24,854 bases of DNA from Flavobacteriaceae bacterium (GTDB lineage: Bacteria; Bacteroidota; Bacteroidia; Flavobacteriales; Flavobacteriaceae). Below the pieces are notes generated by a model that saw nothing but the letters and a program-made list of their open reading frames with translations, was not told the DNA's origin and made no database searches. Position numbers and translations under genes: made by a program. The stretch covers positions 1 through 24,854 of the forward strand of contig VMCW01000043.1 in NCBI GenBank assembly GCA_008081175.1, read 5' to 3'. This document shows, in pieces, positions 1-7,979 of the stretch (its first letter is position 1; each line of letters opens with the position of its first letter).

Positions 1-2
1 CC

Positions 3-656
3 CCAGAACTTTTTATGAAAAACCTGAAAGAACACTTAGAAGGAAAAGGAGTACAATTTTCTTTGGAAACACAGGTGAAATCAATTAAAACGAAAGGGAA
101 ACACATCTGCTCTGTAGAAACAGATCAGGGTAGTTTTGCAGCAGATGAGTATGTCATTGCTACAGGTGCCTGGTCTGAAAACGTATTAAAAGAGCTCGGA
201 ATACGGTTGTCTATACAAGCGGGAAAAGGTTATCGGCTGAATGTGATTCAACCTACAGGAATAGATCTACCCGCCATATTGTTAGAAGCAAAAGTAGCTG
301 TAACACCTATGCAGGGATTTACCCGTTTTGGAGGGACTATGGAGCTTTCAGGGATCAATACCCAGATCAACACCAAACGCGTAGCTGCGATTGCCAAAGC
401 AGCTCGTGACTACTATCCGAATATAACGATCCCTCAAAGCGCTTTAGATGATGTAAAGAGTGGACTTCGTCCTTTGTCACCAGATGGCTTACCTTTTATA
501 GGCAGACACAGTGCTATAGAAAATATTGTGCTTGCAACTGGTCATGCAATGATGGGCTGGAGCTTAGGACCCGCAACAGGAAAACTAGTTTCCGAATTAG
601 TTTCAAACCAGACTCCCTCTATAGATATTAAGCCATTTAACCCTCAGAGGGATTAA
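3..656 (+). CDS. FAD-dependent D-amino-acid dehydrogenase-like oxidoreductase, 3' part only
   Basis: This is the C-terminal part of a DadA/DAO-family flavoprotein that oxidises an amine or D-amino acid. The reading frame is open to the first base (codons for P-E-L-F precede the first ATG at 15), so the gene starts outside the window and its N-terminal dinucleotide-binding Rossmann motif is missing. Visible family features are the 'DEYVIATGAWS' strand, where the FAD domain resumes, the substrate-domain stretch 'FGGTMELSG', and the C-terminal FAD-contact block 'GLRPLSPDGLPFIGR' followed by 'ATGHAMMGWSLGPATG'. I am sure of the superfamily. The substrate (D-amino acid, glycine, sarcosine or proline) cannot be read from this fragment. 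The gene converges on hemB, and a hairpin lies between the two. Confidence 0.85.
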   Translation, partial: PELFMKNLKEHLEGKGVQFSLETQVKSIKTKGKHICSVETDQGSFAADEYVIATGAWSENVLKELGIRLSIQAGKGYRLNVIQPTGIDLPAILLEAKVAVTPMQGFTRFGGTMELSGINTQINTKRVAAIAKAARDYYPNITIPQSALDDVKSGLRPLSPDGLPFIGRHSAIENIVLATGHAMMGWSLGPATGKLVSELVSNQTPSIDIKPFNPQRD

Positions 657-665
657 TAATTTATA

Positions 666-692
666 AAGAACCCACCCGAGAAAAGGGTTCTT
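666..692. terminator. Hairpin between converging genes
   Basis: An 8-bp perfect inverted repeat, AAGAACCC (666-673) and GGGTTCTT (685-692), encloses an 11-base loop. It begins 10 bases after the stop of the plus-strand oxidoreductase and lies about 37 bases beyond the stop of hemB on the other strand, so it could serve both converging transcripts. No clean run of T follows on the plus strand. Calling it a terminator is therefore an inference from position and stem quality. Confidence 0.55.
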
Positions 693-729
693 GACTAAAT
701 TACTATTTTAAATTAAAAGTAACTCTTTT

Positions 730-1701
730 TTAGAGCAGTTTAACAGTTGCTTCTGCAAAATACGAAGCAATAAGAGAGGCTCCTGCTCTTTTAAAACTGA
801 TAAGTTGTTCCATCATTATTTGATCGTGATCGAGCCACCCTTTTGCTGCTGCTGCCTTGAGCATTGCATACTCTCCACTTACCTGATAGGCAGCGATAGG
901 AACGGAAACTTCCTCTCTTAAATCACGAATAATGTCTAAGTAGGCCAAACCGGGTTTTACCATAACTATATCTGCTCCTTCTTTGATGTCTCTTTGGGTT
1001 TCTACCAGTGCCTCTTTGCGATTGCTAAAATCCATTTGATAGGTTTTTTTATCCCCAAATCCTGGTGCTGAATCCAATGCATCTCGAAAGGGACCATAAA
1101 ACCCAGAGGCATATTTAGCGCTGTAGCTCATGATTACAGTATCGGTAAAAGAATTTTCCTCTAGAGTTTCTCTTATTTTAAGAATTCGTCCATCCATCAT
1201 ATCACTGGGCGCAACAACATCAGCTCCTGCCTGTGCATGTGAGAGTGCCATTTTAGCCAAGACATCTACAGTTTCATCATTTAAAATCCGACCTTCCTGA
1301 ACTATACCGTCATGACCAAATGAAGAGTATGGGTCTAAGGCAACATCAGTCATAACAACCATCTCCGGAACAGCTTCTTTCACTGTTTGTATCGCTTTTT
1401 GCATTAGACCTTTTGGATTTAAAGCTTCTGTGCCCTTGTTGTCCTTCAGAGAGTCTGGAACTTTTACAAAAAGTAAAACAGCCTTGAGTCCTAACTTCCA
1501 AAGAGATTTAACCTGAGTTGTTAAGAGGTCAACACTGTATCTGTAATAACCAGGCATTGAAGGAATTTCTTCTTTGATCTGTTTTCCATCTACAACAAAT
1601 AAAGGGACAATAAAATCGTTTGGGCTTAAGCTGTACTCACTTACTAGGTCTCTTAAACTGGGACTAGTTCGTAATCTTCTATTGCGTTGAATGGGATACA
1701 T
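730..1701 (-). CDS. hemB: Delta-aminolevulinic acid dehydratase (porphobilinogen synthase)
   Basis: This enzyme condenses two 5-aminolevulinate molecules into porphobilinogen, the second committed step of tetrapyrrole synthesis, in the cytosol. At 323 residues it has the normal family length. The two active-site lysines are visible: K196 in 'SYSAKYASGFYGPF' and K249 in 'DIVMVKPGLAYLD'. The metal-site segment reads 'DVALDPYSSFGHDG' (119-132). The three cysteines of the zinc-type enzyme are replaced by A121, D123 and D131, which marks the zinc-independent, magnesium-type class, and the usual H before G-H is F128. It is the last gene of the minus-strand heme operon, 7 bases after the antiporter stop. 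The identification is firm. Confidence 0.97.
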   Translation of the reverse strand: MYPIQRNRRLRTSPSLRDLVSEYSLSPNDFIVPLFVVDGKQIKEEIPSMPGYYRYSVDLLTTQVKSLWKLGLKAVLLFVKVPDSLKDNKGTEALNPKGLMQKAIQTVKEAVPEMVVMTDVALDPYSSFGHDGIVQEGRILNDETVDVLAKMALSHAQAGADVVAPSDMMDGRILKIRETLEENSFTDTVIMSYSAKYASGFYGPFRDALDSAPGFGDKKTYQMDFSNRKEALVETQRDIKEGADIVMVKPGLAYLDIIRDLREEVSVPIAAYQVSGEYAMLKAAAAKGWLDHDQIMMEQLISFKRAGASLIASYFAEATVKLL

Positions 1702-1708
1702 AGTTGTT

Positions 1709-3004
1709 TTATAGATTAGTTGTTTCTTGATCTGTTGAGTTTTCAGAATTTACTTCCATTTCTACTGTCAGTGCGTTTTCTTCCTCGTCTTCCTCTTCAA
1801 ATGGAGCAGATTGCTTTTTTATAGTGCCTAATAACATTACGAACATTGAACTTAAAATAACAATCAGTAAAAGGCGCTCGTCGATATAGTTTTGATTTTT
1901 GTTGATAAAGCTAACTTCTTTGAGTTGTAGAAAAAGTAGAATGCTGATTAAGCCTCTAGGAGACATATATACAAGTGGACTGGGTTTTAAGGAAAAACTA
2001 CTTATGCTAAAGTACAGATACCTAACAATGAACATGACCAAAAAAACCAATAACCCATAAAATAGGGGAGTAAAACTATCAAAAGCACTTAATTGGATTG
2101 AAAAACCAAAAAATAAAAAGAAGAAGGTTCGGACAATAAAAGTAGATTCAGCTGTTAGGATATGAAATTCATGAAATTCTTTTTGTGTAGCATCCAGATC
2201 GAGATAAGCTCTCAAAAACTTGGGAAGTAAACTCTTGACGTTGCTTAAAAAAATACCAAATATGAAAATAGTGACTAATGCGGGAAGGTGGAATAATTTT
2301 CCAAATGCATAGACTAAAATGAGTAAAGCCAAAATCAAAAAAAACTTTACATGATGTTCAATTTTCTGCAAAAGGCGAAATAGTACATAGGTGATCAATA
2401 AAGAAATGACTATTACCCCAACAATTTGAAGACCTAACGAGATTAAGGGTTCAGCTCCAACTAGAGGAAGGCCAAATTCCAACTGGCGGAGCGCATAATT
2501 GAAAATCATAATTCCTAAAATATCTGAAAAGGTAGATTCATACACTACAAATTCTTTGTCGTGATTCAACATGCTCGCTGCAGAGGGAATAACAACGGCA
2601 CTGCTGATAACAGCCAGGGGAATGGCATATAAAACTGCAGCCGCATCCTCCATTTGAAAAAGGGATATAAACAGAAGTTGTAAAAAGAAAATATTGGCAA
2701 TAAGTATGAGTAAAGCGGCTAAAAATCCCTTTGCTATTAGAGGTAACTTTTTTCGATTAATTTCCAACTCAATAGCGCCCTCCAAAACGATAAGTATCAA
2801 CCCAATAGTTCCTAAAACAGGAATGAGATTGTCTAGAAATTCAAAATTGTCATAACCCGAAAAGGAAATGATAAAACGCAATAAAATACCAGTAACCATT
2901 AGTAATATGACCGAAGGGAATTTTGTTTTTCGGGCAAATGCATCAAACAAATAAGAAAAAATGATTAGTAAGGGAAGAACAAATAAGATGTCTAGGGAGT
3001 TCAT
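1709..3004 (-). CDS. Cation:proton antiporter (CPA superfamily) inside the heme operon
   Basis: This is a 431-residue polytopic membrane protein of the monovalent cation/proton antiporter superfamily, with roughly 11-13 hydrophobic helices. Family-like features are the helix-breaking stretch 'SSAVVIPSAASM' (134-145), the acidic transmembrane segment 'YESTFSDILGIM' (155-166) where these exchangers carry their ion-binding carboxylates, and the late 'SPRGLISILL' segment (358-367). The protein lacks the large KefB/KefC-type RCK domain and instead ends in an acidic tail of about 30 residues (402-431, with EEEDEEE at 403-409). It lies between hemF (62 bases upstream) and hemB (7 bases downstream), all on the minus strand, so it is probably co-transcribed with hemB. 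Whether Na+ or K+ is exchanged cannot be told. The family is secure; a role in heme synthesis is unproven. Confidence 0.85.
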   Translation of the reverse strand: MNSLDILFVLPLLIIFSYLFDAFARKTKFPSVILLMVTGILLRFIISFSGYDNFEFLDNLIPVLGTIGLILIVLEGAIELEINRKKLPLIAKGFLAALLILIANIFFLQLLFISLFQMEDAAAVLYAIPLAVISSAVVIPSAASMLNHDKEFVVYESTFSDILGIMIFNYALRQLEFGLPLVGAEPLISLGLQIVGVIVISLLITYVLFRLLQKIEHHVKFFLILALLILVYAFGKLFHLPALVTIFIFGIFLSNVKSLLPKFLRAYLDLDATQKEFHEFHILTAESTFIVRTFFFLFFGFSIQLSAFDSFTPLFYGLLVFLVMFIVRYLYFSISSFSLKPSPLVYMSPRGLISILLFLQLKEVSFINKNQNYIDERLLLIVILSSMFVMLLGTIKKQSAPFEEEDEEENALTVEMEVNSENSTDQETTNL

Positions 3005-3066
3005 GGATGGTGTATTATGTTAGGATAAAGTACAAAATATTATGTTTTTTATTCTTTTTCTTTCAA

Positions 3067-3969
3067 TCAAACCCAATTTCTAGGGTTTTTTAACACTTCC
3101 AGCATCTGTGCCTCTTTACTACCATCTTTGGGTTGATGATTGTAGTACCATTGTACCTTTGGAGGCAAACTCATTAAAATACTTTCAATTCTACCGTTGG
3201 TGCGCAGACCAAAAAGTGTTCCCTTGTCATGAACTAAATTGAATTCTACATACCGCCCTCTTCTAATCTCTTGCCAAGTTCTCTGTTCCGGTGTAAAGGT
3301 CATTTCTTTTCTTTTTTCAAGCAGCGGCAGATAGGCTTCTAGGAATGAGTCACCAACAGTGGTAACAAAGTTGTAGCGTTCATCCAAACTAAATTGACTG
3401 TCTTTTTTGAGATAATCAAAAAAAAGCCCTCCCACTCCTCTTGCTTCTTCTCGGTGGCTGTTGTAAAAATAGGAGTCACATTTCTTTTTAAATTCAGTGT
3501 AAAATTGAGGATGATGTTCGTCGCAGGCTCTTTTACAAATCGAATGAAAATGAATAACATCATCTTCAAAAAGATAGTAAGGGGTTAGGTCTTGTCCACC
3601 ACCAAACCATTGTTCAATTAGTTCACCTTTTTTGTCATACATTTCAAAATACCTCCAATTGGCATGTACTGTTGGGGCCATAGGATTTTTTGGATGCAAA
3701 ACTAAGCTGAGTCCACAGGCAAAAAAGTCCACATCACCTACTTTAAAATAGGCCTGCATACTTTTGGGGAGAGGTCCGTGTACAGCAGAAATATTTACCC
3801 CACCTTTTTCAATGACTTCACCGTTCTCAAGAATTCTTGTTCGTCCTCCTCCTCCTTCTGGACGAGTCCAAAGGTCCTCTTTAAATTTTGCTTTACCCTC
3901 TTGTGTCTCAATTGCGTCAGTGATACGGTCTTGCAAGTTTTGAATGTATTGATAAAAACGTTCTTTCAT
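3067..3969 (-). CDS. hemF: Oxygen-dependent coproporphyrinogen III oxidase
   Basis: HemF converts coproporphyrinogen III to protoporphyrinogen IX by two O2-dependent oxidative decarboxylations. At 300 residues it has the usual length. Diagnostic blocks in order are the glycine-rich 'GGGGRTR' (39-45), 'VHANWRYFEM' (101-110), 'WFGGGQDLTPYY' (121-132), the family signature around 161-181 with 'SYFYNSHREEARGVGG', and 'RGRYVEFNLVHDKGT' (237-251). Its presence means this organism makes heme aerobically, although an anaerobic HemN elsewhere is not excluded. The gene begins 9 bases after the hemE stop, so it belongs to the same operon. The identification is certain from sequence and context. Confidence 0.98.
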   Translation of the reverse strand: MKERFYQYIQNLQDRITDAIETQEGKAKFKEDLWTRPEGGGGRTRILENGEVIEKGGVNISAVHGPLPKSMQAYFKVGDVDFFACGLSLVLHPKNPMAPTVHANWRYFEMYDKKGELIEQWFGGGQDLTPYYLFEDDVIHFHSICKRACDEHHPQFYTEFKKKCDSYFYNSHREEARGVGGLFFDYLKKDSQFSLDERYNFVTTVGDSFLEAYLPLLEKRKEMTFTPEQRTWQEIRRGRYVEFNLVHDKGTLFGLRTNGRIESILMSLPPKVQWYYNHQPKDGSKEAQMLEVLKNPRNWV

Positions 3970-3978
3970 CCCTTGTGA

Positions 3979-5001
3979 TTAATAATAGGATTTTACAGCA
4001 TCTACAAATGCCTTAGCATGGTCCACTGGGATGTTTGGTAAAATCCCGTGACCCAAGTTCACGATGTAGCGGTCTTTGCCAAATTCATTAATCATTTTAT
4101 AGACTGCTTCTGTAATTTCAGGGATGGGTGAGAGCAATCTCGAAGGGTCAAAATTTCCTTGTAGGGTGATTTGACCTCCTGAAAGATAACGCGCATTTCT
4201 AGCGGAACAGGTCCAGTCAACACCTAGTGCTGCAGCTCCAGATTTTGCCATATCGTTTAGTGCAAACCAGCATCCTTTTCCAAAGACAATCACAGGTATT
4301 TCCTCTTTAAGGGCAGTTATAATTTGTTGCAGATAGGGCCAAGAAAAAGTATTGTAGTCCTCAGGCGAAAGCAAACCTCCCCAAGAATCAAAAAGTTGAA
4401 CGGCATGCACACCTGCTTTTACCTTTTCTTTTAAATATAAAATGGTGGTATCTGTAATTTTTTGAAGTAATTGATGAGCAGCCTCTGGCTGACTGAAACA
4501 AAATGCTTTTGCCTTGTCAAATGTTTTGGATCCCTGTCCTTGAACAGCATAACATAATAAGGTCCATGGAGATCCTGCAAATCCGATTAATGGGACCCGA
4601 TCATTCAGTTCCCTTTGAGTCATTTTTACTGCTTCTAAAACATAGCCGAGGTGTTCGTTAATATCAGGAACAATGAGTTGATCCACCTCTTTTTGTGATC
4701 GAATTGGACTTGGAATCCAAGGACCCACACCCTCTTTCATTTCAACCGTTAGCTGCATGGCTTGCAATACAACCAATATATCACTAAATAAAATGGCAGC
4801 ATCAGGACCTATTTGATCAATAGGCATTATTGTAATTTCTGTAGCTAACTCAGGCGTCTGACAGCGAGTAAAAAAATCATATTTATCTTTTAATACCATA
4901 AAATCCGGGAGATAACGACCTGCTTGACGCATCATCCAAACGGGAGGGCGTCGTACAGTTTCTCCTCTAAGTGCTTTTAAAAAAAGGTCATTCTTTAACA
5001 T
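3979..5001 (-). CDS. hemE: Uroporphyrinogen decarboxylase
   Basis: HemE removes the four acetate carboxyls of uroporphyrinogen III to give coproporphyrinogen III, in the cytosol. The 340-residue protein carries the N-terminal signature 'WMMRQAGRYLPDF' (22-34, substrate-binding arginines), the 'LFSDIL' motif with the catalytic D74, 'GFAGSPWTLLCY' (140-151, including the conserved tyrosine), and the C-terminal 'NLGHGILP' (315-322). Its start overlaps the end of hemD by 14 bases, which suggests translational coupling. It is followed closely by hemF, the next enzyme of the pathway. Confidence 0.98.
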   Translation of the reverse strand: MLKNDLFLKALRGETVRRPPVWMMRQAGRYLPDFMVLKDKYDFFTRCQTPELATEITIMPIDQIGPDAAILFSDILVVLQAMQLTVEMKEGVGPWIPSPIRSQKEVDQLIVPDINEHLGYVLEAVKMTQRELNDRVPLIGFAGSPWTLLCYAVQGQGSKTFDKAKAFCFSQPEAAHQLLQKITDTTILYLKEKVKAGVHAVQLFDSWGGLLSPEDYNTFSWPYLQQIITALKEEIPVIVFGKGCWFALNDMAKSGAAALGVDWTCSARNARYLSGGQITLQGNFDPSRLLSPIPEITEAVYKMINEFGKDRYIVNLGHGILPNIPVDHAKAFVDAVKSYY

Positions 5002-5665
5002 AGTGGTGGGTATAATAGTTTTGTATTTCTAATAACAAATGGTTTTCGCTGGGTGTCTTGGCGACGCTGTAACTGGAAGTGTACTGTTGTAATGCTCTAG
5101 CAGTACTGGTTCCGATACAAAAACCATGCGTGTGTTCATTCCAGTGGTTTTTGGAAAAAAAACTCTGCACAGCAGAAGGACTAAAAAAAAGGATTCCATC
5201 AAAATGATTTTCAAAAACTTTTGAGCTGAAATGAGTTTCGTACAGTTCATGAATTCTCAACTTTATATGTTCTCTTCCAAGAAGATCTTCAATTTCTGTT
5301 CTTCTCTGTTTTCCGCAAAAAAATGAAAAAGAATCATTTTTAACCTTTTTTACTAAAAAATGAGCCAAATCTGATGCATTTTGATGCATTTTGAGCACTT
5401 TTTGACCATTTTTTTCTAAAAGTACTTTGGTCTTTTCTCCAACACAATAGCAGTTTTTTCCATGCAGTAAGGCGCTGATTTCTTTCGATTCAAAAGCTAA
5501 TTTAACGGCATTTTGACTGGTGAAAATCAATGAAGATTCCACTATTTCAACCTGAATGGGTAGGGGTTCTATTCGAATTAATGGATATTCAATAAGTGTT
5601 AAACCCAGCTGAACCATTCGGTCTTTAAATGAAGGACTACACTTTTTGGTCACCAATAGCCTCAT
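4988..5665 (-). CDS. hemD: Uroporphyrinogen-III synthase
   Basis: HemD closes hydroxymethylbilane to uroporphyrinogen III with inversion of ring D. The family is poorly conserved, so the call rests on length (225 residues), fold markers and position. The markers are 'LIFTSQNAVKLAFES' in the first domain, 'CVGEKT' at the domain hinge, 'DGILFFSPSAVQSFF' in the second domain and 'FCIGTSTARAL' near the C-terminus, all of which match the usual placement of these strands. It lies between hemC (4-base overlap) and hemE (14-base overlap). The coding sequence contains a degenerate 10-bp tandem repeat (5372-5411). Confidence 0.93.
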   Translation of the reverse strand: MRLLVTKKCSPSFKDRMVQLGLTLIEYPLIRIEPLPIQVEIVESSLIFTSQNAVKLAFESKEISALLHGKNCYCVGEKTKVLLEKNGQKVLKMHQNASDLAHFLVKKVKNDSFSFFCGKQRRTEIEDLLGREHIKLRIHELYETHFSSKVFENHFDGILFFSPSAVQSFFSKNHWNEHTHGFCIGTSTARALQQYTSSYSVAKTPSENHLLLEIQNYYTHHYVKE

Positions 5666-6567
5666 TTTAATTCCGCTTTAATGATTTGCATCAATTGAGT
5701 AGCTCCTTCTTGAAGAAGTTGAAGCGCACTGTTTTTTCCTAGAGCAGTCGCATGTACAAGTTTTGTTTCAGATTTATGTTCAAAAACCTGACTACCATCC
5801 AATGAAAACAAGCCTGCATGAAAGTGAATTGTATTGTTTTCAATCCTTGCATGGGCTCCTATTGGGGCAGTACAACCTCCTTCGAGGGTGTTTAGAAAAC
5901 TGCGCTCTACACGGGCACATAAAGTCGTATTATCACAGTTTAAAGGACGAATCAGATCTTTGATTTCTCTGTTTTCTATTCGGGCCGCAACTCCTATTAT
6001 CCCTTGTGCTGGTGCGGGTATCATCCAGTCTAAAACAGCCATATTGGTATTCATTAATCCCAGACGTTCCAAGCCTGCTTGGGCAAATACAGCTCCTCCC
6101 CATTGTGAAGACTCCAACTTTTCGAATCGTTTTTGTAGGTTTCCTCTTAAGTTTTCAACGCGGTGATGGGGATGTTTCCTCAACCACTGCGCTTTACGTC
6201 GTAAGCTTCCTGTTCCAATGGAAGGGCTTTTTTCCCAATTCTCAAAATGAGGATGATATACGATTACATCTTGGGCTGGTCCGCGTTTCAAACAGGCTAC
6301 AATTTCTATGCCCTCAGGCAATACTGTGGGGACATCTTTAAGACTGTGTACTGCAAGATCAATTTTCTTGCTGAGAAGTGCTTGGTCCAAGCTTTTTGTA
6401 AAAACGCCTTGAATTCCCATAGCGTAAATAGGCTCTGTTAAATTTTGATCTCCACTGCTTTCAATGGGTACAAGGCTACAAGAATGGCCCAGTTCTTCCA
6501 ATTGAATTTTAACTTGGTTAGCCTGCCATAATGCCAAAGCACTTTTTCGTGTTCCAATCCGTATCAT
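5662..6567 (-). CDS. hemC: Hydroxymethylbilane synthase (porphobilinogen deaminase)
   Basis: HemC polymerises four porphobilinogens into hydroxymethylbilane on a covalently bound dipyrromethane cofactor. The 301-residue protein shows the N-terminal 'IGTRKSALALWQA' (4-16), 'AVHSLKDVPT' (72-81, with the catalytic Asp), 'IGTGSLRRKAQ' (117-127, cofactor-contacting arginines) and 'LEGGCTAPIGAHA' (228-240), in which C232 is the cofactor-attachment cysteine. Start and stop each overlap the neighbouring hemA and hemD by 4 bases, so translation is probably coupled along hemA-hemC-hemD. Confidence 0.98.
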   Translation of the reverse strand: MIRIGTRKSALALWQANQVKIQLEELGHSCSLVPIESSGDQNLTEPIYAMGIQGVFTKSLDQALLSKKIDLAVHSLKDVPTVLPEGIEIVACLKRGPAQDVIVYHPHFENWEKSPSIGTGSLRRKAQWLRKHPHHRVENLRGNLQKRFEKLESSQWGGAVFAQAGLERLGLMNTNMAVLDWMIPAPAQGIIGVAARIENREIKDLIRPLNCDNTTLCARVERSFLNTLEGGCTAPIGAHARIENNTIHFHAGLFSLDGSQVFEHKSETKLVHATALGKNSALQLLQEGATQLMQIIKAELK

Positions 6568-7799
6568 CTTTGTGGGGAATTCTCTGATTCCAGATGAAAG
6601 AGATCAGCAATTAATTCTATAGTTTCATTTGCCTTATTTGGGTTTTCCCTTATGAAGGCTGCTATTTGACCTGTAATTTTTTGTGCAATTTGTTGCTTTT
6701 TTTGAAAACCAAAACAATTTTGAATATACTGCTCGATTTCTGCTTCTTTTTTTTCTGAGAGGAGGAGCCTTTTTTTGAAAGCGTTGAGTGCGGGGATGTA
6801 TTTTCTATGATCGAGCCAAGTCAAAAAAGACATCTTGATTTCTTCAATAATTTCTTCCGCCTGAGGCACGTATTTTTTTCGTTTTTCAAAGGTGGCATCT
6901 GTTATTTGGGAAAGCTCATCCAAATGAACTACTTGAACATTTTGTAAATCGTTTACTTCGGTAGCTACATTTCTTGGTATGGAGAGATCTAAGATCAGCA
7001 GGGGTCTGTGGTTGTGGATTAAGTCCTTAGTAATCGTTGGATTTTGTGCTCCTGTAGCAACTATAAGTACATCTGTTTCGAGAATAGATGAAGCCAAGTC
7101 ACCGAAGGGCTTTACTACAACAGGAAATTTACCTGCAACTTTTTCTGCTCGAGACTGTGTTCGGTTTATTAGGGTGATGTGGTCGTTTTGTGTGTGTTTG
7201 ACTAGGTTTTCGCAGGTGTTTGTACCGATTTTTCCTGTACCAAAAAGAAGGATCTTTTTATTGGAAATTCCAGTGACATGATTTAAAATGTACTGAACTG
7301 AAGCAAAGGCTACAGAGGTTGCACCGCTTGAAATTTGAGTTTCCGTCTTGATTCTCTTACTGGCCTGAATTACAGAATTGGTAAGACGTTCTAGTGCTCC
7401 GTTTGCCAGTTTCATTTTTTTTGACCTGTAGAAGCCCTGTTTGATTTGACCGATGATTTCAAAATCTCCTAAAATCTGACTTTCAAGTCCTGTCCCTACG
7501 CGGTAGAGGTGAGTAAAGGCAGTTTCCCCTTGCAGTTGGTATCCTATTTGATTGAATAATTGTCTGTCACCCCCAGTATGTTTACACAATAAGGAAATTA
7601 GTGTTTCGACATCTTCTACCCAAGCGTAGACTTCTGTTCGATTGCAGGTGTTGATTATCAACAAATCCTTTATATGCAATGCTTGTGCATCCAAGAACAG
7701 AGCGTGGTGTTGCGTATCGTTCAGGCTAAACTTTTCTCTAAGGTCTATTGCAGCTGTTTTGTAACTGACGCCTACAGCAAAGAAATGGTGTACATCCAT
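6564..7799 (-). CDS. hemA: Glutamyl-tRNA reductase
   Basis: This NADPH-dependent reductase turns glutamyl-tRNA(Glu) into glutamate-1-semialdehyde, the entry and usual control point of the C5 heme pathway. The 411-residue protein has the expected order: a catalytic domain with 'VGVSYKTAAIDLREKF' (9-24) and 'INTCNRTEVYAW' (49-60, catalytic C52), the tRNA/substrate segment 'GLESQILGDFEIIGQIK', the Rossmann strand 'KKILLFGTGKIG' and a helical C-terminal dimerisation domain. It is the first gene of the minus-strand heme operon. A TAnnTTTG box lies about 25 bases before its start codon (complement of 7824-7831). hemL, the next enzyme of the pathway, is not in the window. Confidence 0.98.
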   Translation of the reverse strand: MDVHHFFAVGVSYKTAAIDLREKFSLNDTQHHALFLDAQALHIKDLLIINTCNRTEVYAWVEDVETLISLLCKHTGGDRQLFNQIGYQLQGETAFTHLYRVGTGLESQILGDFEIIGQIKQGFYRSKKMKLANGALERLTNSVIQASKRIKTETQISSGATSVAFASVQYILNHVTGISNKKILLFGTGKIGTNTCENLVKHTQNDHITLINRTQSRAEKVAGKFPVVVKPFGDLASSILETDVLIVATGAQNPTITKDLIHNHRPLLILDLSIPRNVATEVNDLQNVQVVHLDELSQITDATFEKRKKYVPQAEEIIEEIKMSFLTWLDHRKYIPALNAFKKRLLLSEKKEAEIEQYIQNCFGFQKKQQIAQKITGQIAAFIRENPNKANETIELIADLFHLESENSPQR

Positions 7800-7823
7800 T
7801 CACTTTTTTTCAAATTCTGAGCA

Positions 7824-7831
7824 CAAATGTA
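7824..7831 (-). promoter_or_regulatory. Putative hemA operon promoter, -7 element
   Basis: The minus strand reads TACATTTG, an exact match to the Bacteroidota -7 consensus TAnnTTTG. It would start transcription about 20 bases before the hemA ATG. I see no clear TTTG at the -33 position, where the sequence is a run of T on the minus strand. A perfect eight-base pattern at the right distance from the first gene of an operon makes the call reasonable. Confidence 0.6.
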
Positions 7832-7922
7832 AGTTACCTCACTTAAAAAAAATAACGCTAAAAAGTTTTAAAATAGCTCCTGAGGTTTTCTAAGAGTATT
7901 TTCCATAAATTTAGAAAAAGCC

Positions 7923-7930
7923 TATTTTTG
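7923..7930 (+). promoter_or_regulatory. Putative araC-hemH-MATE promoter, -7 element
   Basis: TATTTTTG matches TAnnTTTG exactly and would place the transcript start near 7937, about 35 bases before the AraC-type start codon. The -33 region (around 7900) has TTTT and no clean TTTG. This box and the hemA box on the other strand define a divergent promoter region, with the two boxes about 100 bases apart. Confidence 0.55.
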
Positions 7931-7947
7931 TTCATACAAGGTGCCTT

Positions 7948-7979
7948 TATGATAATTATGAATTTGATCCTATGATAAT
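7948..7979 (+). repeat. Direct repeat TATGATAAT x2, candidate operator
   Basis: The nine-base sequence TATGATAAT occurs at 7948-7956 and again at 7971-7979, 23 bases apart start to start (about two DNA turns). The second copy contains the ATG of the AraC-type regulator. Both copies lie downstream of the proposed -7 box. AraC-family proteins commonly bind two direct half-sites about 21 bases apart, so this could be an autoregulatory site. The DNA is AT-rich and chance cannot be excluded. Confidence 0.35.

Noticed and set aside
5763..6441. Several plus-strand frames of 64-111 codons opposite hemC
   Set aside because: They are shadows of the conserved hemC reading frame on the minus strand, with no family resemblance and no promoter.
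7879..7885. CCTGAGG palindrome in the hemA-araC region as an operator
   Set aside because: Only seven bases, a single copy, and no relation in position to either promoter box.
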